DNA of 64,000 bases from an uncultured Collinsella sp. (GCA_958369225.1 CATXID010000008.1:1-64000), one strand, 5' to 3'. Positions 7,022-16,949 are shown, numbered from the stretch's first letter. Numbers and translations are program-made. The notes: generated from the letters alone by a model not told the origin.

Positions 7022-9052
7022 CTAATTAATGATTTTATATAGTGCCATATCCCCTGTTTGTAAGATCAATTCAAAACCTGGCGTTGCTTCGCTAATCGAG
7101 AGAATTCCCGTCCAACGTGACTGCTCAAAAGCCGGATACCATGCTTTCATGGTTCCGTCGTCTTCTTCAAGACTGAGCACATACTGAACGTCCTTGTCGC
7201 GGACGTTTTTCTTTGTTGAACTTGAACTCATGTAGTTGCAAAGATTTGACCGGAGGTCAATAGCCCAGTTGCTTGTGGTTGATTCGGTGTAATTTTCATC
7301 GTTGCAGAAGAGTAGATTAAGGTTTGTGACGCCTTTTGCAAAGCAGCTTCCATCGTATGGGGTGTTAGCGATTACGGCATTCGGACCAGTGATCGTAGCG
7401 ACTTTATTCAAGAATTCAATTTTGGACTCAGTTAGAATTGCTCCCTCATCAATCCTTGTAAATCCCCTCATGTTTGCGGTCATGGTCGAATAAGGAGTGG
7501 TAATTTCCGTGACACCTCGGATGGCAAAAGAAGGTAGGGCAAACGCAATAAAGATCGTGATGACCGCGGCAATGCTAACGAAGTAAGACTTGCTTTCCAT
7601 GTCAAACCGATTAGCGATCGCCTTAAATGTCTTCAAGAGCAAGGTGAATCCCGAATATGCCACGGGAATGGAACAGAGGGCTAGCATCGCCGCTACTCTG
7701 TACGGGTCGGTGTACCAAAAACCTGTCAGCACATGTTTAATGACGTTGTCGCCAAAACCTGCAGCAACGACATATAGAACGATTGCTAATAAGCATGAAA
7801 TAACTGGCCAATATTGTTTTTTTCGCAGTAACTGTAAAAGTCCTGCCGCGCACAGCAATGCCATAAAAACACTTGCCGGTTGAATTGGATAAGCTATAAA
7901 AAGACAGTCAGCCATCGATTGCCAAATAGTGCTTATCGGGCTCCAATAATATGAAACTACGCCCTTAAAAGATGGTAATTTATATAAAGCAATCCATACC
8001 ATTGAGATAGAAATGGTTGCAATGGAACCGGTTATTAATCTCGCTTTTTTTATTCCGATCCTATTTGCAAGTTTCGTTTCACGGCCATGCTTTGAGCAGA
8101 TCCATACAGTATATGGAATAAGAAATACGGCGCACACAAAAATGCCGTTGGGCTGCGTGACACTTAATCCGCTACAGCATAGAATAAATCCCGCGACTTT
8201 GGTCAGCCTATGCTTGTTTGAATAGGTTGTCGCGTCGATAAATAAGGCGGCTGCAGCCGGGACAAGACACATTGTGGCAAGATTTGGAAATAGAGGCCAT
8301 ACTGCGAGCAATACCCAGGGTGATGCCGGCAAAACCAGAGAAACGATGGCTCCGGTGGCGACGCGCAGCTTTGATTCATTTGGAAATACTTGGCTAATTA
8401 AGTAATAAGATCCCAGAGGCAGTGAAATGCCGATAAGAGTGAAATTAACTATATTTGTTCCAATTCCTATGCTGGTTGCTGTCAGCGCGCAGGTAATTGC
8501 AGACGGAATATGCCATCCAAGGGGATAAAACCCTCCGGTCTGGGATAAATAAGGGTTGAGCGATTGGGAAACGCCTATTCCATACATGGACACGTTTAGT
8601 GTCGACCAATCCGTTGAGTTGAGAAGACTGCGTATGTAGGCATAGTGACGAATGTTGTCTTCGGATTGCGTTAGATGGGACCAGTCTGCCAAGGAGTGTG
8701 AAAAGAACCAATAGGCAAAGACGAAGCCGGTTCCTATGCAAATTAATAGAGGTAAGAAATCCTGTCCATTAGGCTTGGCTATGGAAGGATTTGTCTTCCT
8801 AGTTTTTGAAATAATCAGGAAGAATAGAGAGATGCCAATTGAAAGTAAAACTGTGAAAGTAAATATGCTAATCGCTGAGATGGCGATATGTAATCTCGAA
8901 CACAAGATGCCGACTAACACATATGCAAAGATACTCGTTGGAGGCGCCGCTGCGGCAGTCGCTGCTGGGTTGTCAAAGCGGTTGTTCCAAATAATGCAGC
9001 CAGGAAGGTAGAGGACTGCAAGCGCAATGAGGAACGCTACTAGAGGAAACAA
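7022..9052 (-). CDS. DUF6541-like polytopic membrane protein (probable GT-C-type envelope enzyme)
   Basis: The protein has 676 residues with many hydrophobic helices from residue 1 to about 520, then a ~150-residue soluble C-terminal domain containing TPYDGSCFAKG and ending LILQTGDMALYKI. The downstream gene ends in much the same way (CLLSDGDMRLYQIDI), showing tandem paralogy. A loop after the third or fourth helix reads HYAYIRSLL, and a later one GGFYPLGWHIPSA, matching FYPAAWHI in the paralog; such periplasmic-side conserved residues are typical of GT-C-like membrane proteins. The start is TTG at 9052 with AAAGGAG upstream on the minus strand. The family is of unknown function; placement among glycosyltransferases suggests glycan transfer or modification. 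Confidence 0.75.
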   Translation of the reverse strand: MFPLVAFLIALAVLYLPGCIIWNNRFDNPAATAAAAPPTSIFAYVLVGILCSRLHIAISAISIFTFTVLLSIGISLFFLIISKTRKTNPSIAKPNGQDFLPLLICIGTGFVFAYWFFSHSLADWSHLTQSEDNIRHYAYIRSLLNSTDWSTLNVSMYGIGVSQSLNPYLSQTGGFYPLGWHIPSAITCALTATSIGIGTNIVNFTLIGISLPLGSYYLISQVFPNESKLRVATGAIVSLVLPASPWVLLAVWPLFPNLATMCLVPAAAALFIDATTYSNKHRLTKVAGFILCCSGLSVTQPNGIFVCAVFLIPYTVWICSKHGRETKLANRIGIKKARLITGSIATISISMVWIALYKLPSFKGVVSYYWSPISTIWQSMADCLFIAYPIQPASVFMALLCAAGLLQLLRKKQYWPVISCLLAIVLYVVAAGFGDNVIKHVLTGFWYTDPYRVAAMLALCSIPVAYSGFTLLLKTFKAIANRFDMESKSYFVSIAAVITIFIAFALPSFAIRGVTEITTPYSTMTANMRGFTRIDEGAILTESKIEFLNKVATITGPNAVIANTPYDGSCFAKGVTNLNLLFCNDENYTESTTSNWAIDLRSNLCNYMSSSSTKKNVRDKDVQYVLSLEEDDGTMKAWYPAFEQSRWTGILSISEATPGFELILQTGDMALYKIIN

Positions 9053-9155
9053 GGGGATTCTCCTTTACGGGCTTCTCGGGCAATGAGTTTTATCTAATTA
9101 TACGAAGTGGATGATAGTATTAGACCCGTAGTATTCGTTACGTTAACGGTGGGCT

Positions 9156-11891
9156 ATGTTGAAAAATCCTAAAGTTTCGATTTTGGTGCCGATATGCAAT
9201 GTTGAGCGCTACTTGCGCGAGTGCCTTAATAGTCTGGTAAATCAGACGCTTCGCGAAATTGAAATCATCTGCATTAATGACGGATCAACCGATTCATCCT
9301 TGTCGATTATTCGCGAATACGAGCGACGGGATGAGCGTATCGTTGTAATTGATAAGCCCAATAGTGGGTACGGCGATTCGATGAACAAAGGCATTGAACT
9401 TGCTCGTGGCGAGTATATCGGAATCGTTGAGTCCGACGACTTTGCCTCCCTCAATATGTTCGAAACGCTTTATAAAGAAGCGGCTAAAAATGATCTCGGC
9501 ATCGTCCGTTCAAATTACTATGCCCATCGTACGGGAGAGGACTCGTCGTGCGATTATCTGGTCGAAAATCTTGCTGCCTGCGGTTCGTACGACAAGGTCT
9601 TTCATCCAATCGATAATCCGCGCGTCTTTATGTGCCAGCCTGCAATTTGGACAAGCATTTATAAAAAATCGATGATCGATAAGGAAGAAGTGCGTTTCCT
9701 GCCTACGCCAGGGGCTTCGTTCCAGGATACGGCTTTTTATTTCAAAGCATTTTATGCAGCAGACAAAGTCAAGCTGCTTAAAGATGGATATCTTCATTAC
9801 CGCATCGATAACGCCAACTCTTCTGTAAAGAATCAGAATAAACTCTTTTGCGTGTGTGATGAGTATGCTGAGGTTTGGGAATACGCCAAACGAGACCACG
9901 ATAAATTTCAGATTATTAAGTACTGGATTCCCCGCCAACAATACGAGGGCTATCTCTGGAATCTAAATCGTCTTGCTCCTGAGCTGCAACAACGTTTTTA
10001 TCCAAGATATGTCGAGGAATTTAGCAAGATTAAAGCAGCGGGTCTAATTGATCCCGATCGATTCGACTCGCGCACCTTGGCTCGCTTAAATAGAATGACC
10101 AACGATTCTGAGGCCTATTTCTTGGAGCAATATGGGTCCACTGAGCCTAAGCGATCCGTCTTAGTTTGCTGCAACGCCCTTTCGGTTGCGGATGCAAAAA
10201 AGTCCGTGCGTGTTTTGCTCGATAAGTTATCAAATGATGACGAGGTATTTCTTGTCTCGCCTGATTCTGACTCCCTTGTATTTGAGCTTAAAAATGAATT
10301 TGAAGAAATGGGCAGACTTCGCAGCGACGCTGACGTCCTTCAGCATCGCCTTCTGGGTCATTGTGATGCGGACGCGTGCCGTGCTGAGAACATTTCTATT
10401 GTTGCCCTTGCCGCGAGAGACGCCAATTTTGACGATCTTGCTGCTACAGCTGATGGCGAAGATGTTTATTCGACTGATGGTAAGAACTATGCCCTTCGAG
10501 ACATTGAGCTGCGGGTCGAGGATTCGTCTACGCTTGTGACGGCTGCGCTGCGTGCAATATCGAAGCTGGATCTAAATCAAATTAAGCGACTCCCGGATAA
10601 TTGGGCGTCTTTGCTTTGTTCCCCTTGTGCTCTCGAGGCTGGAGCTTTCGGCATTGCCATAGATGATGCAAAAGAAATGGCATTCTGTTTATTTGGCATG
10701 TCTGAGCCCTATGATAAGGTACGGTTGCTTTACGGACAGCTCCTCTCCGTGTGGTCTTCGGTCCGCAAGGGGTATTTGGCTCTCGATTGGGACCAGGCGT
10801 GCCGTTTGCGCGAACAATACTACTCTATGGCAAGCGTTGATGCGCTGTTTATTCCTCATGCCTACTCGGATAATTCGCCGTTCTTGTCCGTAGTCGTTCC
10901 CGTATACAATGTAAGTAAATATCTTGAAGAGTGCCTGGATTCCGTGCTCCAGCAGTCCTTTAAAGATTTCGAAGTGTTGCTTGTTAATGATGGCTCAACC
11001 GATGGCTCTTTGGACCTGCTGGAAGAGGTCGCATCTCGTGACTCGCGTGTCCGTGTCTTGAGTCAGTTTAATTGTGGCGCCGGATCTGCCCGTAATAGAG
11101 GTATTGAGCTCGCTAGGGGCAAGCGCCTTATTTTCATTGATCCCGATGACAAATTTGCCACTGACCATGTGTTTTTCGATTTGCTCGATGCCATGGATAG
11201 GTCGGGGGCTTTAATTTGTGGTGGCTCTCTTTCATTGCTAAAGCCGTCCGGAAAGATTAAGTCTGAGTTTTCATTTGATGAGTCTTTCTATCATGTTTCA
11301 TGCGAGCGCGAAGTGCCTCTCGAGCAGATTTGGACTGACTACGGTTGGATTCGTTTTATGTACGACTCGTCCTTGTTTGTCGACGGTAAGGTTCGTTTCC
11401 CTCAACTGAATTGGTATGAAGACCCCGTCTTTTTCTTGCGCGCAGTGGAGAAGGCAGGCTGCTGTAAGGTCGTTCCGGTTGATGTGTATCACTATAGGGT
11501 CGGCTACAAAGAGACCGAATGGACTGTTGGTAGAGTCAGAGACATGCTTTGGGGCATGGGGCACAATCTTGCTATTGCTGATGGGCTGAAAATGCGCGAG
11601 CTATACGTGACGATTGTCAACCGCTTTAACCGCGACTACTCAGAGGCCATTTTAAAACAGATTAAGGATCCGGGAGTATATGAACAGCTCGTTGCTATTC
11701 AAGCCTCCATCAATCATGGGTTGATAAAGGAGTGCTCTGCATACGATGAGCCCTATTATTATCTGCTGCCTTTATACGGCGATCGAAAGAAGCGAGCGGT
11801 CGCTGTTGAAAGGCTTGCCCATAGAATTGCTGAGTCCAAGGCGTATGTCTCTGCTCAACGTCTTATTTATAAGTTGACTGGACGCTGTTAA
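9156..11891 (+). CDS. Bifunctional glycosyltransferase with two GT2 domains
   Basis: The protein has 911 residues. The first GT-A domain (residues ~6-230) has VSILVPICNVERYLRECLNS, INDGSTDSS, and VESDDF as its DxD site. The second (from ~575) has LSVVVPVYNVSKYLEECLDS, VNDGSTDGS and IDPDDKF. The middle ~250 residues (about 320-570) have no motif I recognise. Two-domain GT2 enzymes often add alternating sugars in capsule or teichoic-type polymers. It is divergent from the membrane protein at 7022-9052, with a ~100-base AT-rich promoter gap between. The ribosome-binding site before ATG 9156 is weak (GGTGGG). The following licD-like gene is 46 bases downstream and probably co-transcribed. Confidence 0.9.
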   Translation: MLKNPKVSILVPICNVERYLRECLNSLVNQTLREIEIICINDGSTDSSLSIIREYERRDERIVVIDKPNSGYGDSMNKGIELARGEYIGIVESDDFASLNMFETLYKEAAKNDLGIVRSNYYAHRTGEDSSCDYLVENLAACGSYDKVFHPIDNPRVFMCQPAIWTSIYKKSMIDKEEVRFLPTPGASFQDTAFYFKAFYAADKVKLLKDGYLHYRIDNANSSVKNQNKLFCVCDEYAEVWEYAKRDHDKFQIIKYWIPRQQYEGYLWNLNRLAPELQQRFYPRYVEEFSKIKAAGLIDPDRFDSRTLARLNRMTNDSEAYFLEQYGSTEPKRSVLVCCNALSVADAKKSVRVLLDKLSNDDEVFLVSPDSDSLVFELKNEFEEMGRLRSDADVLQHRLLGHCDADACRAENISIVALAARDANFDDLAATADGEDVYSTDGKNYALRDIELRVEDSSTLVTAALRAISKLDLNQIKRLPDNWASLLCSPCALEAGAFGIAIDDAKEMAFCLFGMSEPYDKVRLLYGQLLSVWSSVRKGYLALDWDQACRLREQYYSMASVDALFIPHAYSDNSPFLSVVVPVYNVSKYLEECLDSVLQQSFKDFEVLLVNDGSTDGSLDLLEEVASRDSRVRVLSQFNCGAGSARNRGIELARGKRLIFIDPDDKFATDHVFFDLLDAMDRSGALICGGSLSLLKPSGKIKSEFSFDESFYHVSCEREVPLEQIWTDYGWIRFMYDSSLFVDGKVRFPQLNWYEDPVFFLRAVEKAGCCKVVPVDVYHYRVGYKETEWTVGRVRDMLWGMGHNLAIADGLKMRELYVTIVNRFNRDYSEAILKQIKDPGVYEQLVAIQASINHGLIKECSAYDEPYYYLLPLYGDRKKRAVAVERLAHRIAESKAYVSAQRLIYKLTGRC

Positions 11892-11937
11892 TTAACTCTA
11901 CTTCCGATTGCTAATTGGTAATGAGGTTGTTCTAGAC

Positions 11938-13029
11938 ATGAAGAATTTTGTTAAGAAACTCCTGCCTGTTTCTTTATCGCGCTTCGCATTGCTTTCGAAG
12001 GACGTTGAAGACATTAAGATAAACATGCTATCGGCTTCTGAGGCGCGCGAAATTCACGATGAGCTGCATTGGGATGTAAGTGTTCAGCTTCTGAATGAGG
12101 TTAAAGCTCTGAGGGACGATCTTAACTCCCACGACGAGAGGGTTATGCTCTTTGCCTGGGAGGGTTATCGCAAGGAGGGAGAGTCGCCAATCGAAGCTAA
12201 AAAGCGCTTCTTTTCATCGCTCCCTGCTGCCACGGGCAGCTTGAGGCTGCTTCAGCTTGGATCGGCTAAGTTGCTGGCTGACTTTGACTCCCTGTGCAGG
12301 GAGAATGACATCCCATATTTCGCTACCTGTGGAACCCTGCTTGGGGCGGCGCGCCATAGTGGTTTTATTCCCTGGGATGACGACATCGATCTTGGAATGC
12401 TGCGTGAGGATATCGAGCGTTTGATAGGCCTGGTCCAATCTCACGACCGATTCCGTGTCTCAGTTGCTTTTGACGGATTTGTCCAGTGCCGTCAGGTGAG
12501 ATTCCAATACGCGGACGAATCTATTCCCGTATTCTTGGACATTTTTATTTTTGACTGGGCGTCAACCGACAATGTTGAGATCTACGACCAACAACTTCAA
12601 ATTCGTGAGGCAATGGTCGAACGCATGCGCAATGACTCTTGTCTTTCGTCTTGGATCGATAAGTCGTGCGTTCCTGCCACTGATCCCAATATGGGCATCG
12701 TCGATTCTTTATTTTCGAATGCGATAAATGAGGAAAAGACAGTTGGTCTTGTGTGTGATAGGAGCGATGCAAAGGCAGTTGTCTGGTCGATCGATAACAC
12801 CGTTGGTGTTGACAATTTCCATTGGGTTTCGCCGCTAGACGAAATATTCCCCCTTATCGACCTCGAGTTTGAGGGAATGCAAATCAAGGCGCCCTGTAAG
12901 TACATGGAATTGCTAACGAAGCATTATGGTGACCCTTTTACCCTTCCAAATGATATTGCTTCCCATTTTAAGCATACCGATGTTGCTGATAGCGCTACCG
13001 ATAGCGTGCTTCGCCGGCTTCTTTATTAA
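11938..13029 (+). CDS. LicD-family phosphotransferase
   Basis: LicD proteins transfer phosphocholine or other phospho-alcohols from CDP-activated donors to surface glycans. The 363-residue protein carries the core motif FATCGTLLGAARHSGFIPWD followed by DDIDLGM, with the metal-binding Asp cluster, near residues 125-150. The N-terminal ~100 residues are helical and lack a signal peptide. I chose ATG 11938 (GAGG upstream) over the TTG at 11908. The next two genes encode a cytidylyltransferase and an SDR enzyme, so a CDP-alcohol donor for this transferase could be made locally. The exact substrate (choline, ribitol, glycerol or other) cannot be read from the sequence. Confidence 0.85.
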   Translation: MKNFVKKLLPVSLSRFALLSKDVEDIKINMLSASEAREIHDELHWDVSVQLLNEVKALRDDLNSHDERVMLFAWEGYRKEGESPIEAKKRFFSSLPAATGSLRLLQLGSAKLLADFDSLCRENDIPYFATCGTLLGAARHSGFIPWDDDIDLGMLREDIERLIGLVQSHDRFRVSVAFDGFVQCRQVRFQYADESIPVFLDIFIFDWASTDNVEIYDQQLQIREAMVERMRNDSCLSSWIDKSCVPATDPNMGIVDSLFSNAINEEKTVGLVCDRSDAKAVVWSIDNTVGVDNFHWVSPLDEIFPLIDLEFEGMQIKAPCKYMELLTKHYGDPFTLPNDIASHFKHTDVADSATDSVLRRLLY

Positions 13030-13146
13030 TAAATAAATGTGCATCCATGTATTGATTACATAAAAAAACGCCTCGGTTCGATCTTGTATGTCCTGGAACG
13101 ACCCTTTTTGAGGTAGGCGCCCACTCGAGAGAAAGTAGAGTAAATC

Positions 13147-13869
13147 ATGGCGATTTGTGCAATCATTATCGCTGGTGGAGTTGGCTCACGTATGGGGCAA
13201 AAGATCCCCAAGCAGTTCATTAACGTTGGGGACAAGCCTGTTATTGTTTATACGCTTGAGGCTTTTCAGAACCATCCGCTTGTGGATGCAATCGAGGTTG
13301 TGTGCTTGGAAGGATGGGAGCAGGTTCTTCTTGCATATGCGAGACAATACAAGATTGATAAGTTGAAATGGGTCGTTAAAGGCGGAGCATCAGGACAAGA
13401 GTCTATTCGCAACGGCGTGTATAACCTTGAAGGCAAGCTCGCCGAGAATGATATTTGTATTGTGCACGACGGCGTGCGACCCATGCTCGATCCCGAGGTC
13501 ATTACCGATGTTATCCGCGTTGCACAGAGTCGCGGGAATGCCGTGACGAGTATGCCCTATAACGAGCAGATCTTTATCATTGATGAGGAAGACCCAACCA
13601 CCACCACACAGTATATTCCGCGTGAAACGCTCCGTCGTGTTTCGACTCCTCAGGCATATCGTTTCGACCTTCTTGACTCCAAGTATCATGAGGCGTTCGA
13701 GAAGGGCGTAGGAATTGACGGGTCTAACTATACGAACACGATGATGGTCCAGCTGGGAGTTAGGCTCAACTTTGCCGCTGGTTCCGACAGGAATATTAAG
13801 CTCACTACGCCTGAGAATCTTGAATTCTTCCGTGCATGGGCTGCGGAGAAAGAGGCTCGTGATGAATAG
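13147..13869 (+). CDS. IspD/TarI-type cytidylyltransferase
   Basis: The 240-residue protein is full length for the IspD/TarI family, which couples CTP to a sugar-alcohol phosphate. The nucleotide-binding loop is AIIIAGGVGSRMGQKIPKQF at residues 5-24. Later motifs are VHDGVRPM (near 111) and the C-terminal substrate region with DGSNYTNT. The gene sits between licD and an SDR gene in a glycan locus. That favours a TarI-like role (CDP-ribitol or similar) over the housekeeping IspD step of isoprenoid synthesis, but the fold alone does not separate them. The Asn-Tyr-Thr in GSNYTNT, where IspD usually has a TDD-type sequence, also suggests TarI. Confidence 0.8.
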   Translation: MAICAIIIAGGVGSRMGQKIPKQFINVGDKPVIVYTLEAFQNHPLVDAIEVVCLEGWEQVLLAYARQYKIDKLKWVVKGGASGQESIRNGVYNLEGKLAENDICIVHDGVRPMLDPEVITDVIRVAQSRGNAVTSMPYNEQIFIIDEEDPTTTTQYIPRETLRRVSTPQAYRFDLLDSKYHEAFEKGVGIDGSNYTNTMMVQLGVRLNFAAGSDRNIKLTTPENLEFFRAWAAEKEARDE

Positions 13870-14929
13870 ATTGGCCTGCACTGAATACGTTGCCGATCTT
13901 GATGCCGTATGCAATCTCGATCTTCCTTGGAATGATCTTAGGGGGAAGACAATCGTTGTTTCCGGTGCGACCGGAATGATTGGTGCGTTTTTCATTGACG
14001 TTCTGATGCGAAAGAATGAGACAGACGGATTGGGCTGCAACATTGTCGCATTGGGCAGAAGCGCTGAGAAGGCTCGCTTGAGGCTCCCGTACTTTGGTGC
14101 GTCTTTCTTTTCATTTGAAGAGGCCTCTATTGTGACGCCTGGCTATCGCCCCGCCATGTCTGCAGATTACGTCTTACATTTGGCAAGCTCCACGCATCCA
14201 CGGCAGTATTCAACCGATCCAATAGGCACAATTCGAGCGAACGTCGATGGACTGCAGAATCTACTCGAATTCTCTGCCGACAATGGCGCAAGATTACTCT
14301 TTGCTTCGTCTGTAGAGATTTACGGCCAGAACCGTGGTGATGTTGTGCGCTTTGACGAACGATATTGTGGAAACATTGACTGCAATACATTGCGAGCATG
14401 CTACAACGAATCAAAGCGCCTGGGCGAGGCAATGTGCCAGGCCTACCGCTCTCAGAGGGGTGTCGAGGCGGTAATTGCACGTATCGCGCGCATTTACGGA
14501 CCGACGCTTTTGAACGATGACTCTAAGGCCCTGTCGCAGTTTATTCGACGATCGCTTGACGGTGAAGATGTTGTCCTTAAAAGCGATGGGACGCAAAGGT
14601 TTTCGTATTTACACGTTGCGGATGCTGTGTCCGGCTTACTGCATGTGATGTTGCTTGGTATAGATGGCGAGGCATACAATCTTGCCGATACAGGGTCTGA
14701 TATTTCCTTAAAGGATCTTGCCGGACTTGTTGCCGGCGTCGGAGGCGTAAGTGTTGTCTTTGATTTGCCCGATGCTCAAGAGGCGGCTGGTTACTCGGTG
14801 GCTACATTAGCTCTTATGAACGGTTCAAAGGCTCAAGGTCTTGGCTGGAGGGCTCGTTATACTATTGCAGATGGTTTGCGGTCGACTGTGCAGCAGATGC
14901 GCAAGATGGGTTGGGCGACGTCGGTTTAG
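13862..14929 (+). CDS. NAD-dependent epimerase/dehydratase (extended SDR)
   Basis: The 355-residue protein starts at ATG 13862, overlapping the cytidylyltransferase stop by eight bases. The Rossmann motif is VSGATGMIGAFF (near 36), the catalytic serine region is LLFASSVEIYGQ, and YNESK is the Tyr-Lys pair. VEAVIARIARIYGP follows the usual NAD-epimerase pattern, and FSYLHVADAVSGLL near the C-terminus is also typical. Substrate is probably a nucleotide-activated sugar or sugar alcohol. Tight coupling to the cytidylyltransferase suggests the two work in sequence, perhaps making or modifying the donor used by LicD. The open frame extends upstream to 13772 but has no homology there. Confidence 0.85.
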   Translation: MNRLACTEYVADLDAVCNLDLPWNDLRGKTIVVSGATGMIGAFFIDVLMRKNETDGLGCNIVALGRSAEKARLRLPYFGASFFSFEEASIVTPGYRPAMSADYVLHLASSTHPRQYSTDPIGTIRANVDGLQNLLEFSADNGARLLFASSVEIYGQNRGDVVRFDERYCGNIDCNTLRACYNESKRLGEAMCQAYRSQRGVEAVIARIARIYGPTLLNDDSKALSQFIRRSLDGEDVVLKSDGTQRFSYLHVADAVSGLLHVMLLGIDGEAYNLADTGSDISLKDLAGLVAGVGGVSVVFDLPDAQEAAGYSVATLALMNGSKAQGLGWRARYTIADGLRSTVQQMRKMGWATSV

Positions 14930-15074
14930 TTGTCTTAGAGATTGGCTCGTAGCGAGACTGTAGCCTAAATCAAAATGCTTCTATGCGCGTTAGACTGCTT
15001 TAGCCCGACCGTGGTCCCGAAGCCCCGGGGTTCGCATGCCGCCCATGGGGTCATCTTAGAAACAGGAAGAACGT

Positions 15075-16916
15075 ATGAACTTTAAACTGGCTAACATAAT
15101 CTTGCGGGTCGATAAACACGCGGCCATGCATCCCGAGCTTTACTATCGCGTGCTTTCTGGTGATGTCTCGTATAACGATGGCATTCATTCACTCCACATC
15201 AATGGTAACGTCGATTTTTTGACGTATGTAAATGGGCTATCTGCAGGCAAATGGCGTCGGTACGCGTCTGTTGGCCGCGTTATCTTGCATATGGCTTTAT
15301 TTGGCCGAGGCCGGGTTGTCGTTCATGGAGTGAAATCTAGGGAGCTGGATTCTATCGAGCTTAAATCGACTTCTTTTAAAGGCGACCAGGTTGATGCTTG
15401 CGTGCTCAACATTGATATCGATACGACTGGCTATGACTTAATCGGTTTTATGGTTGAGAGTGATGAGGGCTATTCCGCTGACCTTTTGAGTGCTTCATAT
15501 CTAACGGATGTTCCTGAGGGCTCAATTAACCCGATCAATCTTGCCCTTTCGACTACTACGTTTAAAAATGAGCAGTACATTCTTCCCAACATCGAGCTCG
15601 TCAAAGCCGGCATCTTCAAAGAGGACGGTCCGATTCGCGACCACTTCCACATGTTCGTTGTCGACAATGGGCAGACGCTTGATCATACGTCGCTTTCCGA
15701 TGAATTGGTCACCGTGCTCCCGAATCCCAATACGGGCGGTTCGGGAGGCTTTGCGCGCGGAATGATGGCGGCTACCGAAACTCCTGGTCAGTTCACCCAT
15801 ATCATTTTGATGGATGATGATGTCTCCATCATGGCCGAAAGCTTGATTCGTACGTTCAATCTTCTCTCTCTTGCTAAGGGTGAATATAAGGACGCCTTTA
15901 TTAACGGGGCTATGCTCTCAATGGAAGATCCTACTCGCCAGTATGAGGATGTTTCATATGTGGACGCTTCTGGTATCTATCGTCGCGTAAAAGAAGATCT
16001 GAATGTTGGTAAGTTGTCCGATATTCTCGAAAACGAGCGCACGAGTGTCGAGGTTGATCAGGCTTACGGAGCTTGGTGGTATAGCTGTATTCCGGTGAAG
16101 GCTATCGAAAAGAATGGCCTTCCCATGCCTTTCTTTATCCGCTGTGACGACGTTGAATTTGGTATGCGCAATAAGCCTGTCTACATGACTATGAATTGCA
16201 TTTGTGTGTGGCATGCAAGCTTTGAGGGCCGTTTCCGCGCTTCGGTTGATTGCTACCAGTACTTCCGGAACTTCTTTGCTATGATTGCCCTTGATGATTG
16301 CGCTGATGAGAGGATGTTTGTCCTGCGTATCCAGCGAGGGGTGCGTCAAAAGTTGCGCGATATGGACTATCAGGCTGCCGAGTTTATTCTTGATGGCTTT
16401 GAGGATTATCTTCGCGGCCCCGAGTATCTCCAGAAGCTTGATGGCGCCGCGACGATGATTGGCAAGGGCAAGCTAAACGAGAAACTGATCCCTGTTTCCG
16501 AAATGGCCCCAGAGCTTCTTCGCAGGGCCGGCGTTACTGAGCAGGTGCTCGCCAACGTTAACTTCGAATCCCATTCTTCGAAATTTATGAAGTATTGGAG
16601 ATTCATTCCTTACGACAAGCATTATCTCCCCGATGCCCTGTTGCGCGGGAAGCCCGGCTATGTGGTCAAGAACGGCGGCTGCACGCTTGAGGGCGGCTCG
16701 ACGCGTTGCAAGACGCTGGTCTTTCTCGACCCGACTCGTGAGAAGGGGGCTGTTCGCACGATGGACCGAGCGAGGTTTAAGACTATTCGTCGCAGAGAAC
16801 ATGAGCTGATGGCGCGCTATCGTAAAGAAGGCAAGATCGTCAGAGTGGCGTGGAAAGATGCTATGCCGTATATGACTTCTCGAGAGTTCTGGAAACAGTA
16901 TTTAGGTCTTAAATAA
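15075..16916 (+). CDS. GlfT2-like galactofuranosyltransferase
   Basis: The 613-residue protein matches the layout of mycobacterial GlfT2: an N-terminal beta-rich domain (1-~155), a GT-A domain and a helical C-terminus. Key motifs are FVVDNGQTL, NPNTGGSGGFARGM, ILMDDDVSI (the DxD metal site, near residue 250), FIRCDDVEFGMR and the downstream VWHASFEGRF. These correspond to NxGGSGGxxR, MDDD, the DD-x-x-x-G acceptor loop and the WH base region of GlfT2. The enzyme would add galactofuranose from UDP-Galf in the cytoplasm. No UDP-galactopyranose mutase (glf) is seen in this window, so the donor must come from elsewhere or the sugar differs. It ends in a shared bidirectional terminator. Confidence 0.8.
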   Translation: MNFKLANIILRVDKHAAMHPELYYRVLSGDVSYNDGIHSLHINGNVDFLTYVNGLSAGKWRRYASVGRVILHMALFGRGRVVVHGVKSRELDSIELKSTSFKGDQVDACVLNIDIDTTGYDLIGFMVESDEGYSADLLSASYLTDVPEGSINPINLALSTTTFKNEQYILPNIELVKAGIFKEDGPIRDHFHMFVVDNGQTLDHTSLSDELVTVLPNPNTGGSGGFARGMMAATETPGQFTHIILMDDDVSIMAESLIRTFNLLSLAKGEYKDAFINGAMLSMEDPTRQYEDVSYVDASGIYRRVKEDLNVGKLSDILENERTSVEVDQAYGAWWYSCIPVKAIEKNGLPMPFFIRCDDVEFGMRNKPVYMTMNCICVWHASFEGRFRASVDCYQYFRNFFAMIALDDCADERMFVLRIQRGVRQKLRDMDYQAAEFILDGFEDYLRGPEYLQKLDGAATMIGKGKLNEKLIPVSEMAPELLRRAGVTEQVLANVNFESHSSKFMKYWRFIPYDKHYLPDALLRGKPGYVVKNGGCTLEGGSTRCKTLVFLDPTREKGAVRTMDRARFKTIRRREHELMARYRKEGKIVRVAWKDAMPYMTSREFWKQYLGLK

Positions 16917-16949
16917 GAAGAGGTCCGGATTAACTCCGGACCTCTTCTT
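16915..16949. terminator. Bidirectional terminator overlapping two stop codons
   Basis: The arms AAGAAGAGGTCCGGA (16915-16929) and TCCGGACCTCTTCTT (16935-16949) are perfect over 15 bases, with a TTAAC loop. The hairpin includes the last bases of both converging genes. Confidence 0.85.
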
